18,655 nucleotides of DNA from an uncultured Planctomycetia bacterium (lineage in GTDB: Bacteria > Planctomycetota > UBA1135 > GCA-002686595). Numbering within the stretch: position 1 is the stretch's first letter; the number at the start of each line of letters is the position of its first letter. Made by a program: the position numbers and the translations under genes. The stretch spans positions 1-18,655 of the forward strand of contig CALKYE010000091.1 in the NCBI GenBank assembly GCA_938003765.1. Reading direction: 5' to 3'. Below the pieces are notes generated by a model. It saw only the letters and a list, made by a program, of their open reading frames with translations. It did not search any database and was not told where the DNA came from. Positions 7,496 through 14,696 of this stretch are shown piece after piece.

Positions 7496-8365
7496 TCACT
7501 TCAGGCGCGCGAGCAGCGCCTTGTTGAGGTTCATGTACTCGGTGCGGATCCCGCCCTGCGCCTTTTCGGCCAGCGCCAGCGAAGCCTCGGCAGCAGCGGC
7601 CGCGCCCTTCTTGTCGCCCATCTTCTCGAGGATCAGACCCTTGCGGTAGATCGCCCAGAAGGCCTCGGGCTGCTCCTTGATCGCGCCCTCGATCCACTCG
7701 AGCGACTTCTTCAGGTCGATGTTGTGCTCGTAGTAGAACATCGCCGCGGCGAGGTAGGGCTTCTTGCCCTCCGCGCTCATCGCGGCCTCGATCTGCGGCT
7801 TGAGGACGCTGACGATGTCGACTTCGAGCTTCACGCCGACGCGCGTGCGCTCCCAGGCGAGGTTGAGCGTCGCCGAACCGTCGCGCAGATCGCCCAGGCC
7901 GATCTCGAACGTCTCGACGAGGTCGCCCAGCTTGGCGGGCTTGGCCGTGACGCGCACCAGGTCGTCCTTCGCGTCGTACTGGTAGGCGCCCCAGCCGCCA
8001 GTGACCTTGCTGAGGATCACGGTCCACTCGGCTTCGCCGGGGATGGTGAACAGCGCGTACTTGCCCGCGGGAACCGCAGCGCCGCCGAACTTCACGTCGG
8101 TGCTGAACGAGATCGCCGTCGCGGTGTTCGCGCCGGTGCGCCACACCTCGCCGAACGGCACCAGCTCGCCGAACACCTTGCGGCCCTTCACGCTCGGGCG
8201 GTTGTAGGTGACGACGACGTCGGTCACACCGACGCGCTGTTCCACCTTCGCGGCCGGGCTGGCGGCGGGCATCTCCAGCTTGGGCGCAGTCTGAGCCTGC
8301 GCGTGGAATGAAAGGGCCGACAGGGCGGCGACGACGAGCAACGGACGAAGCACGAGCGTGAGCAT
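7496..8365 (-). CDS. exported DUF2911 protein with TPR-like tail
   Basis: A 289-residue protein with a signal peptide (about 1-24, ending AQA before Gln25). The DUF2911 domain covers about 29-185, with YNRPSVKGRKVFGELVPFG at 54-72, WRTGANTATAISFS at 75-88, VPAGKYALFTIPG at 98-110, WTVILSK at 114-120 and WGAYQYDAKDDLVRV at 125-139. All are family hallmarks. Residues about 204-285 look like helical TPR repeats (AFWAIYRKGLILEKMGDKKG). The family has no known biochemical function; members are periplasmic or surface proteins, common in Bacteroidetes and related groups. The ATG at 8365 is chosen because AGGAG precedes it and the signal peptide starts there; the frame is open much further upstream, but that part has no coding character. 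It converges on the glycosyltransferase gene with only 10 bases between the stops. Confidence 0.88.
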   Translation of the reverse strand: MLTLVLRPLLVVAALSALSFHAQAQTAPKLEMPAASPAAKVEQRVGVTDVVVTYNRPSVKGRKVFGELVPFGEVWRTGANTATAISFSTDVKFGGAAVPAGKYALFTIPGEAEWTVILSKVTGGWGAYQYDAKDDLVRVTAKPAKLGDLVETFEIGLGDLRDGSATLNLAWERTRVGVKLEVDIVSVLKPQIEAAMSAEGKKPYLAAAMFYYEHNIDLKKSLEWIEGAIKEQPEAFWAIYRKGLILEKMGDKKGAAAAAEASLALAEKAQGGIRTEYMNLNKALLARLK

Positions 8366-8943
8366 GAACGACTCCTGATGAGCGATTGGGGACTTGGCCG
8401 ACAGCCCGACATGGTCGCGTGGGGCGGCGCGTGAATCCAATAACAAGCTCGCGAGCCCGTTCGCGGGACCGCGCGCTGCTCGATCTCCTCCGCCGTCAGT
8501 CCCCCCATCGACCCCGAGGTCCCGATGTGGCGCGTCGCTGGCGAGACGACGCGCGGCCGAACGGAGCAACGGGCGTGGCCGAGCGGCGTCGAGCCCACGA
8601 AGAGCGTCGGCAGGAGGCCTGCAGGCTCGAGAAAGCGAGTAGGAAGCGCGCCATGACCACGAAGCTGGTGAGAGCCCGCGCCGGTGCAGGCTCTCTTCAA
8701 CGCGCGCTCGCACCACTTCGCACTCGTTCGGCGCGGACTCGACCGGCCCTCCATCCAGAGCTCTCCACGAGCAAGCCGGCTGCGCTGCTGTGCGCTGCGA
8801 CCGGCGCACGTGCGCTCGGCTACCCGCTCCAGGTTCTTTGGGACGAACGCTCTGTAGCGGAGGACGTCTGACACCGAAGGCTGCGAGCCCGCCGCAGTCG
8901 GTGCGACGGGCTCGCGAGAGAGGTCAGCGCGCTCGAGCGACGC
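8366..8943. other. 578-base stretch without a convincing gene
   Basis: Open frames on both strands (for instance plus 8386-8871 and minus 8224-8874) show low third-position GC and no domain motif. The piece that might start at ATG 8653 has about a third of its codons ending in A or T, unlike the genes around it. The stretch holds the leader of the minus-strand DUF2911 gene, including a small AT-richer patch at about 8431-8446, and a 12-base inverted repeat (CTCGCGAGCCCG at 8448-8459, CGGGCTCGCGAG at 8907-8918). No tRNA or transposase remnant is seen. Confidence 0.5.
8883..8915 (-). terminator. hairpin downstream of HAF-repeat gene
   Basis: GCGAGCCCG (8883-8891) and CGGGCTCGC (8907-8915) form a perfect 9-bp stem with a 15-base loop. 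On the minus strand it lies 28 bases after the stop of the HAF-repeat gene. No T-tract follows. It is a plausible end of that transcript. Confidence 0.4.
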
Positions 8944-10503
8944 TCAATTGCAGACTTGGCCCTGCACGGCGTCGGTCAAGCTCGAGCCGAACGGGTCTTG
9001 GCCGTCGCGGGCCCAGTACTGCGCGGCGAAGGTTTGGCCGACGAGCTGCAGCGCGGGATCGATGCCGCTCGCGATCAGCGCGTTGAAGTCGAAGCTGAAG
9101 CGGCCGCCGCAAACGTCGTTCGGCAGTCCGACGCCAGCGGACTGCAGGGGCGTGCGGCGCAACGGAGTCTGCACGCACAAGAAGCCGCCTTGGAAGGGCT
9201 GGATCGCAGCCTGGTAGCCGTAGAACAGCACACCGGAGCGGTTGTTCTGGATGTTCGTGGCCGTGATCAGGCACTGCGTCGCGCCCGAGACGCTGGGCGA
9301 GGACGAGATCGCGATCGTAGGCAGGCACAGGCTCGAGTTGAGCTTGGCCGTGCAGTAGGTGCTGGGCGCGGCGCCGCCGAGGCAGTCGCACTCGTCGGGC
9401 CGGCCGTTGAGGTTGAGGTCGGGCGACGAGCCGCTGCCGATGTCGCACGAGTCGATCCGCGCGTTGCCGTTGCAGTCGAGCGCGGGGTCGAGCTGGATCT
9501 CGACCGCGTCGACAGCCGAGTCGGCGTCGCAGTCTGCGCCCCACAGGAACGCCACGGACTTGCCGAGCACCCTGTGATGACCCATCACGAGCGTCCCGTC
9601 CGCGCTGACGCCCAGCGCCTCCGACGGCTGGCCGAGGGAGTCGAGGATTTGCAGCCCGGTGCTCGCCGTCCAGCGGAAGGCGCGATGCGGCGAGCTGATC
9701 CCCAGCGTGCCGACGACCACGTCTCCATTCGCCGACACCGCGTGCGCGTACGAACCGTCGTCGCCGGGAAGCACGCCGAGGTCCTGCATGCCGCCCGCGA
9801 GCGTCCAGCGGAACGCGTGGAGTGCGCCCGAGCTCGTGGTCGAGGCGCCGACGACGACCGATCCATCGGCCGAGATGCCGCGCGCCTGGGTCGTGCCGCC
9901 ACCGAGCGAGCCGAGGCTGATGACCGCGCCGGTCGATGAGCGGTAGACAAGCGTGTCCGAGATCAGCACGTCGCCGTCCGCCGAGAGCCCGCGGACGTAG
10001 CCGGGAACGCCCAACACCGCGCCGAGGTTCTCGACGCCTTCGGCAGTCCAGCGGTAGGGCGTGTTGGCGCCTTGGAAAGGTCTGTACACGCCGGCCGCGA
10101 CCTCGCCATCCGCGGACACGCAGAACGCCGGCCCAGGCAAGATGTCGACCGGTTGACCTGCGCGCCAGCGGTAACCCACCAAGCTCGGAGAACTGCCGCC
10201 CACGATCGTCGAGCCGTCCGCGGAGACAGCGCGCGCTCCGTTACTGCCAGTCACCGGCAGCCCGTCCAGCGAAGTGGCGCCCTCGCGCGCGGTCCAGCGG
10301 ATCGGAGTGATGACGGTGACGGCCAAGAGCTCGCCGACGACCACGCGGCCGTCATCGGAGATGTCCCACGCTATCGAGCCCACCTGCGGCGCGGGCCCGA
10401 TGTCGAGCACGCCGCCGTTCAGTTGAGCTGCTGCGGGCGCGCCTGAGCCTGCGATGGCGCCGAGGCACGAGAGAACACACAGAGAGATGCGGTTGATTTC
10501 CAT
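8944..10503 (-). CDS. secreted HAF-repeat protein with calcium-type loops and a shared C-terminal domain
   Basis: A 519-residue secreted protein with a signal peptide at 1-26 (ending AAA before Gln27). Residues about 35-322 hold seven units of the extracellular HAF repeat, marked by ISDDG (48), VSADG (93), VSADG (129), LSADG (173), ISADG (210), VSANG (256) and VSADG (299), most with a nearby RWT and some with a DLG element. Seven units of about 35-46 residues suggest a beta-propeller. Residues 324-373 hold three Ca-type loops (DCDADSAVD, DCNGNARID, DLNLNGRPDECD), like dockerin or thrombospondin type 3 loops. Residues about 376-519 form a Cys-containing domain with NNRSGVLFYG (420-429) and PFQGGFLCV (436-444), also found in modified form in the P-domain protein at 12368. 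The ATG at 10503 starts a clean signal peptide; the open frame beyond it lacks coding character. Function unknown; probably cell-surface or secreted. Confidence 0.82.
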   Translation of the reverse strand: MEINRISLCVLSCLGAIAGSGAPAAAQLNGGVLDIGPAPQVGSIAWDISDDGRVVVGELLAVTVITPIRWTAREGATSLDGLPVTGSNGARAVSADGSTIVGGSSPSLVGYRWRAGQPVDILPGPAFCVSADGEVAAGVYRPFQGANTPYRWTAEGVENLGAVLGVPGYVRGLSADGDVLISDTLVYRSSTGAVISLGSLGGGTTQARGISADGSVVVGASTTSSGALHAFRWTLAGGMQDLGVLPGDDGSYAHAVSANGDVVVGTLGISSPHRAFRWTASTGLQILDSLGQPSEALGVSADGTLVMGHHRVLGKSVAFLWGADCDADSAVDAVEIQLDPALDCNGNARIDSCDIGSGSSPDLNLNGRPDECDCLGGAAPSTYCTAKLNSSLCLPTIAISSSPSVSGATQCLITATNIQNNRSGVLFYGYQAAIQPFQGGFLCVQTPLRRTPLQSAGVGLPNDVCGGRFSFDFNALIASGIDPALQLVGQTFAAQYWARDGQDPFGSSLTDAVQGQVCN

Positions 10504-10635
10504 GGGCTTTGAATGCGCCTGGAACGGGGCCCGCCTGGATTCCGCGGCCGAGCGGGCCTGCCTCACGCGCCGCGCCGCGGTCCGAGGAGCGATTCCGCCT
10601 GCCAACCCTCGAAAACCTGCGCCGTCGCGTGTCGC

Positions 10636-10672
10636 TCGAAATAGTAGCGGGTGAGCAAAAAGCAACCGCCTG
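10636..10672 (-). promoter_or_regulatory. AT-rich island, possible promoter for HAF-repeat gene
   Basis: The minus strand here reads TTGCTTTTTGCTCACCCGCT then ACTATTTCGA, an AT-rich patch in otherwise GC-rich DNA, about 140 bases upstream of the start at 10503. A TTGCTT with TATTTC 16 bases on is the best sigma70-like pair, a poor match. It is the only such patch in the 293-base divergent spacer 10504-10796. Confidence 0.2.
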
Positions 10673-10796
10673 AGCAGCGCGCGTTGCGCGCGGCAGTTCG
10701 ACCGAAAGACACTGTGAAGCCCGGCCAGCGGCGCAGACTGCGTCACTTGTCGCTGCCGCCCGGGTTCAGCGCGCGGACTTCTGCGAGGATCACTCC

Positions 10797-12233
10797 ATGC
10801 CCAACGCCCAGCTCACCGCCCTCGGACTCGCCGCCTCGCTGGCCCTCGCGCTCGGGGCCGCGCCGCCGCAGAAGGGCGCGCTGGTCTGGTCGCCGCGCTG
10901 GGAGGACGCGTTCGCAGCGGCCACGGCCGAGAAGAAGATCGTGTTCCTCGCGATCAACATGGACGGCGAGGCCGCCAACGAACGTCTGGCGACGAAGGTG
11001 TACTCCGATCCGCAGGTGGTGGCCGCGTCGAAGCTCACCGTGAACCTGATCGCGTCGCGCTTCGAGCACGCCGCCGAGGGCAAGCCCTGCGCGCGCTTCG
11101 GCGGTCTCACCTGCACGGAGCACCGACGCATCGAGGGCGCAGCGCGCGATTCTGTGCTCAAGAGCGACTCAGCGGGCTTCACCGTCGCTCCGCAGCACAT
11201 CTTCCTCTCGTCCGATGGCGCGGTGTTGCTCTCGGTGCCGTACGAAGTGAGCGCGCAGGAGCTGGTGTGGTGCTTCCACGAAGCGCTCGCCGCCGTCGAC
11301 CCGGCCGCCGCGAAGCAGATTCAAGCCAGCGGGCGCGCGCCGCGTCGACTGATCAAGGGCGGCGTGTTCGATCCCAGCGTGATTCCCGGCGCGAACCTCG
11401 CGCCGCCGACGCGCGAGGAAGTGCTCGCGATCGTGAAGGAGATGAAGGCCAGCCTGTGGAGCGCCAATCGCCTGCAGAGCATCCAGCGCCTGCTCCTCTC
11501 GTCGGAGCCCGAAGCGATCGAACAGATCGAGAGCGAGCTCAGGAACGACTTCTTCGGACGGCGCGGCTGGGTCCAGGGCGATCCGACCAATCCCGACGGC
11601 GGCCGCGGCGCCGACTACAAGGACCGTCTGATGCACGCGATCGGCGTGCTCTCGCCGCACGCGTATTCGAAGTTGGTGGTTGAGTTCCTCGATCACGACG
11701 ACGACAAGCTGCGGCACGAGGCGATCGTCGCGCTCGAGCAACTTGCGGCGCCCGATTCGGTCAGCGCGATCACGCGCGCGATCGGAAAGGAAAAGGATCC
11801 GGTGCGGCGCAAGGATCTGTACCGCGCGCTGGGGAGCGCGGGCGCCAACGACGAGAAGGCGCGCAAGACGTTGCTCAAGGCGCTCACGAGCGAGAAGGAC
11901 GCGCTCGTGCGACGCAACGCGCTGTTCGCGCTCGGCTGGTTCCCGCCGAACCCCGAGAGCGACAAGGCGCTGGCCGAAGCGTTGCGCAAGGGCGCGGCCG
12001 AAGAGCGCAGCGCGGCGGCTCTGGCGACCGCGCTGAGCCGGCACGACGCTTGGATCGAGACTGTGAAGCAGGCCGAGGCTGCAGAAGAAAATCCCGAGGT
12101 CAAGGAGTGCCTGACGGCGGCCTCGGGCGTGCTCGGAGGCGCGGGGATCACCACGCTGCGCGCTTGCGTGCGGCGCGTTTGCGAGGACGAACTCGAGCGC
12201 GAGAAGCTGTTCGGCGTCGCACAGGGCCAGTAG
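10797..12233 (+). CDS. exported thioredoxin-fold plus HEAT-repeat protein
   Basis: A 478-residue protein with a signal peptide at about 1-22 (ALGAA). Residues about 27-168 look like a thioredoxin fold: WEDAFAAATAEKKIVFLAIN at 35-54 matches the beta1-alpha1-beta2 start of DUF255/thioredoxin-like domains, and VAPQHIFLSSDG at 130-141 matches the cis-proline strand. The CxxC redox motif is absent (MDGEAA stands there), though Cys98, Cys106 and Cys159 remain, so redox function is doubtful. Residues about 205-440 are helical with HEAT-like units (HDDDKLRHEAIVALEQLAAP at 300-319, VRRKDLYRALGSAG at 336-349, ALVRRNALFALGWF at 369-382). HEAT repeats usually bind partners. Start set by GAGGA at 10785-10789. 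It is divergent from the HAF gene and ends 4 bases before a strong hairpin. Exact function unknown. Confidence 0.75.
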   Translation: MPNAQLTALGLAASLALALGAAPPQKGALVWSPRWEDAFAAATAEKKIVFLAINMDGEAANERLATKVYSDPQVVAASKLTVNLIASRFEHAAEGKPCARFGGLTCTEHRRIEGAARDSVLKSDSAGFTVAPQHIFLSSDGAVLLSVPYEVSAQELVWCFHEALAAVDPAAAKQIQASGRAPRRLIKGGVFDPSVIPGANLAPPTREEVLAIVKEMKASLWSANRLQSIQRLLLSSEPEAIEQIESELRNDFFGRRGWVQGDPTNPDGGRGADYKDRLMHAIGVLSPHAYSKLVVEFLDHDDDKLRHEAIVALEQLAAPDSVSAITRAIGKEKDPVRRKDLYRALGSAGANDEKARKTLLKALTSEKDALVRRNALFALGWFPPNPESDKALAEALRKGAAEERSAAALATALSRHDAWIETVKQAEAAEENPEVKECLTAASGVLGGAGITTLRACVRRVCEDELEREKLFGVAQGQ

Positions 12234-12236
12234 AGG

Positions 12237-12258
12237 CGCTCCGCGTCGGCGCGGAGCG
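12237..12258 (+). terminator. strong GC hairpin after thioredoxin-HEAT gene
   Basis: CGCTCCGCG (12237-12245) and CGCGGAGCG (12250-12258) form a perfect 9-bp stem closed by a TCGG tetraloop, starting 4 bases after the stop. Placement and stability fit a transcription end; the T-tract is missing (AATTGAGCGG follows). Confidence 0.5.
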
Positions 12259-12367
12259 AATTGAGCGGACTTCGACCACTACCCAAGACGGCGGGTCGGT
12301 GGATACTTAGCGGGTTGGCGCTGCGCCCTGCGGCGCCGCGCCGCCGGAAAGATCTTCAGGGACCCCC

Positions 12368-14077
12368 ATGCGCTTCGCGTCGTTATCGCTGAGCGGCTGC
12401 GCGCTGCTCGCATCGCTCGCCGCGGCCCAGGACAAGGCGGCCACGCGCGCCGAGCTGTTCGACTTGGACGCCGAGTACGTCTCCGCTCGCACGCAGGGAC
12501 TCGGCGCAGCAGAACTGCAGCCGCTGCTCCAACGCCGCAGCGAGTTGCGCGAGAGGCTCGGCGGCGGCGATCCCGCGCTCGAGGCGCGCGCGTCGGGGGT
12601 GCTCCCCAATTCACTCGAGCTGAGCGGCAGCTCGACCGCCAGCGCGACGCCACGCGCGGCCACGCCGCTGCCGCCCGGTTCGACGGGCGCGCCCGTGTCG
12701 TTCCCGCGAACTCCGAACCTCGCCATCGTCGACGGCGGACTGGTGACCGACGCGCAGACCGTGAGCGGCCTGGGCTCGTACCTGTGGGACGTCGATCTCT
12801 ACGTCGACATCAGCCACACCTGGTGCGGCGACATCGAGCTGTTCCTCATCGCTCCCTCGGGCAAGCGCGTGACGATCGTCACCGACGTCGGCGAGGGCAT
12901 GGTCGACATCTTCCGCGGCACGCTGTTCGACGACTCGCCCGATGCGCCGGCCTGGGCCTACCCGCACTTCAGCGGTTTCGCGTCGCCCGCGCTCAATCCC
13001 GAGGGCGCGCTGCACTGGCTCGCGGGCGAGGACCCCAACGGGACCTGGACGCTCCAGGTGCGCGACGACGCGTTCGACGACGTCGGCGTGCTCCACCAGT
13101 GGAGGCTCGACATCACGGCGCTGTCGACGCCGCCGACGCTCGGCGAGACCCCCGTCGTGTTCAGCCAGACGACGGCCGCGCCCATCCCCGACTTCACGCC
13201 CGTTTCGAGCACGCTCTCGGTGACGGGCATGGGCGACGTCACCGCCGAGGTGCGCCTGTTCGTGAACTTCACGCACACCTGGAACTCGGACGTGCAGTTC
13301 GATCTGGTGAGCCCCAGCGGACGGCGCGCGCGCATCAGCACCTTCAACGGCGGCTCGTTCGACAACGTGTTCGCCGGGACGAGCTTCTTCGACGTGATGG
13401 GCCGCCTGGCGCCGACGCCGAACCCGCTCTTCGACCAACCCATCGACGGCTACCCGTTTGCCAACAACGTCGCCGCCGTGCAGGTGCAGCCCGAGGGCTC
13501 GCTGACCTCGTTCCTCGGCGAAGACCCGAACGGCCTGTGGCGCCTCGAACTGATCGACACCGTCGGCGGCTTCAGCGGCACGCTCACGCGCTGGGACCTG
13601 TCGATCTCGACGTACCCGCCGTTCGCGCCGCCGCCGGTTCCGTTCTGCCCGCCCGTGGGCCCCAGCGCCGGCGGCTGCACTCCGACGATCAGCGCGACCG
13701 CCAATCCGGTCGTGAACCACTCGAACGTGTGCGTCATCACCGCCTCCAACGTCGACGGAGAGCGCAGCGGCATCCTGTTCTACGGCGCGAGCGGCCCGAC
13801 GCTGAAGAACTGGTGCGCCGCGGGCGGCGGGAACAGCAAGCTGTGCATCGACGCTCCGTCGCAGCGCACGGGCGCGCAGAACTCCGGCGGAACGGCCGGG
13901 CAGTGCGACGGAACCCTCGTGCTCGACTGGAATCTCTACCAGCTCAACCACCCCTCCGCGCTGGGCAACCCCTGGCTGGCGGGCTCTCAGGCGCACGTTC
14001 AAGGCTGGTTCCGCTCGCCGGCCGATTGCAAGACAACGTTCCTCACGCAGGCGATCGAGTTCACGTATCAGCCCTGA
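12368..14077 (+). CDS. secreted protein with two P domains and a shared C-terminal domain
   Basis: A 569-residue secreted protein. Signal peptide 1-20 (LAAA before Gln21); a short charged helical stretch at 24-65; a Ser/Thr/Pro-rich linker to about 112. P domain one (proprotein convertase P type, a beta-sandwich) covers about 115-250: DVDLYVDISHTWCGDIELFL at 141-160, APSGKRVTI, EDPNGTWTLQVRD at 221-233, HQWRLDI. P domain two covers about 262-415: VRLFVNFTHTWNSDVQFDLV at 295-314, SPSGRR, EDPNGLWRLELID at 385-397, LTRWDLSI. No subtilisin or other protease domain is present, so these are stand-alone adhesion or scaffold modules. Residues 427-569 carry eight cysteines and resemble the end of the HAF protein (ERSGILFYGASG at 465-476, KLCIDAP at 491-497). 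AGGGA ten bases upstream supports the ATG. Confidence 0.82.
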   Translation: MRFASLSLSGCALLASLAAAQDKAATRAELFDLDAEYVSARTQGLGAAELQPLLQRRSELRERLGGGDPALEARASGVLPNSLELSGSSTASATPRAATPLPPGSTGAPVSFPRTPNLAIVDGGLVTDAQTVSGLGSYLWDVDLYVDISHTWCGDIELFLIAPSGKRVTIVTDVGEGMVDIFRGTLFDDSPDAPAWAYPHFSGFASPALNPEGALHWLAGEDPNGTWTLQVRDDAFDDVGVLHQWRLDITALSTPPTLGETPVVFSQTTAAPIPDFTPVSSTLSVTGMGDVTAEVRLFVNFTHTWNSDVQFDLVSPSGRRARISTFNGGSFDNVFAGTSFFDVMGRLAPTPNPLFDQPIDGYPFANNVAAVQVQPEGSLTSFLGEDPNGLWRLELIDTVGGFSGTLTRWDLSISTYPPFAPPPVPFCPPVGPSAGGCTPTISATANPVVNHSNVCVITASNVDGERSGILFYGASGPTLKNWCAAGGGNSKLCIDAPSQRTGAQNSGGTAGQCDGTLVLDWNLYQLNHPSALGNPWLAGSQAHVQGWFRSPADCKTTFLTQAIEFTYQP

Positions 14078-14131
14078 GCACGGCTCCACTCTTGACCGTT
14101 CGTGCGTCGACGAACTAGCGTGCTCCCGCCC

Positions 14132-14602
14132 ATGTCCCGCCTCACCCGCACGATTCGAGCGCTGATCCTCGCGCTCGTGCTGCCCGCGCTGCTCGTTCCG
14201 AGCGGCTGGTCGGCGCGCCTGTGCCTGTGCGGTTGGAGCGCTATCGAGCAGGCGGACGCGTGCTGCGAAACGCCCCGAGCCGAGGCCGAGAGCGCCGACG
14301 AGGGCTTCGAGTCGTGCTGCGCGAGCAAGCGCGGCGATGAGCGCGCGCCGATCGCGACCGAGCGTTCGGGCTGCGCCCAGGACAAGAGCGGCTGCGGCGA
14401 TTGCTGTCGGCTGGTCGAGTCCGACTCGGTCGACCTGGTGTTCGCCAATCCCGTGCAGGTGGCCCTGCCGACCGCTGAACTCGCAGGCGAGGTCGTTTCG
14501 ACCGCAGAGTTCGAGCCGCGCACGCTGAGCCGCATCGCGCGCGCTTGCACGCACTCGCTCGCGCCGCCACGGGCGAGCACTCCGCTTCCGCTGCGAATCT
14601 AG
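14132..14602 (+). CDS. Cys-rich exported protein ahead of efflux genes
   Basis: A 156-residue protein with 11 cysteines. A signal peptide or membrane anchor lies at about 5-28 (TRTIRALILALVLPALLVPS inside it). The cysteines form pairs and clusters: CLC (31-33), CC (44-45), CC (62-63), then Cys81, Cys88 and CC (91-92) in GCGDCC, with one late Cys139. Such spacing suggests metal binding or multiple disulfides. I do not recognise a named family; Cys-rich leader genes of this sort occur beside metal or multidrug efflux genes, from memory. The start at ATG 14132 gives a compact signal sequence; the frame is open a further 30 bases to a GTG. It lies 54 bases after the P-domain gene and 94 bases before the outer-membrane factor, same strand, so it may lead that operon. 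Confidence 0.65.
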   Translation: MSRLTRTIRALILALVLPALLVPSGWSARLCLCGWSAIEQADACCETPRAEAESADEGFESCCASKRGDERAPIATERSGCAQDKSGCGDCCRLVESDSVDLVFANPVQVALPTAELAGEVVSTAEFEPRTLSRIARACTHSLAPPRASTPLPLRI

Positions 14603-14696
14603 AGCGCGCTCCGCTTTGGCGTGCGGCCGGCGGGAGCACAGAGGCTCTGCGACGGTCGCTTGGACGAGCAATTCGGTCCTTCGTCGCGGAGTCGTC

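Noticed and set aside
8366..8809. N-terminal extension of the DUF2911 protein to a start at 8809
   Set aside because: The extension has no coding character, and the ATG at 8365 has both a ribosome site and a signal peptide directly after it.
8386..8871. 161-codon plus-strand frame in the gene-free stretch
   Set aside because: Third-position GC is low compared with neighbouring genes, there is no ribosome site, and no motif is recognised.
10504..10746. N-terminal extension of the HAF-repeat protein
   Set aside because: The added residues are Arg-rich with no domain, and would bury the clear signal peptide that begins at 10503.
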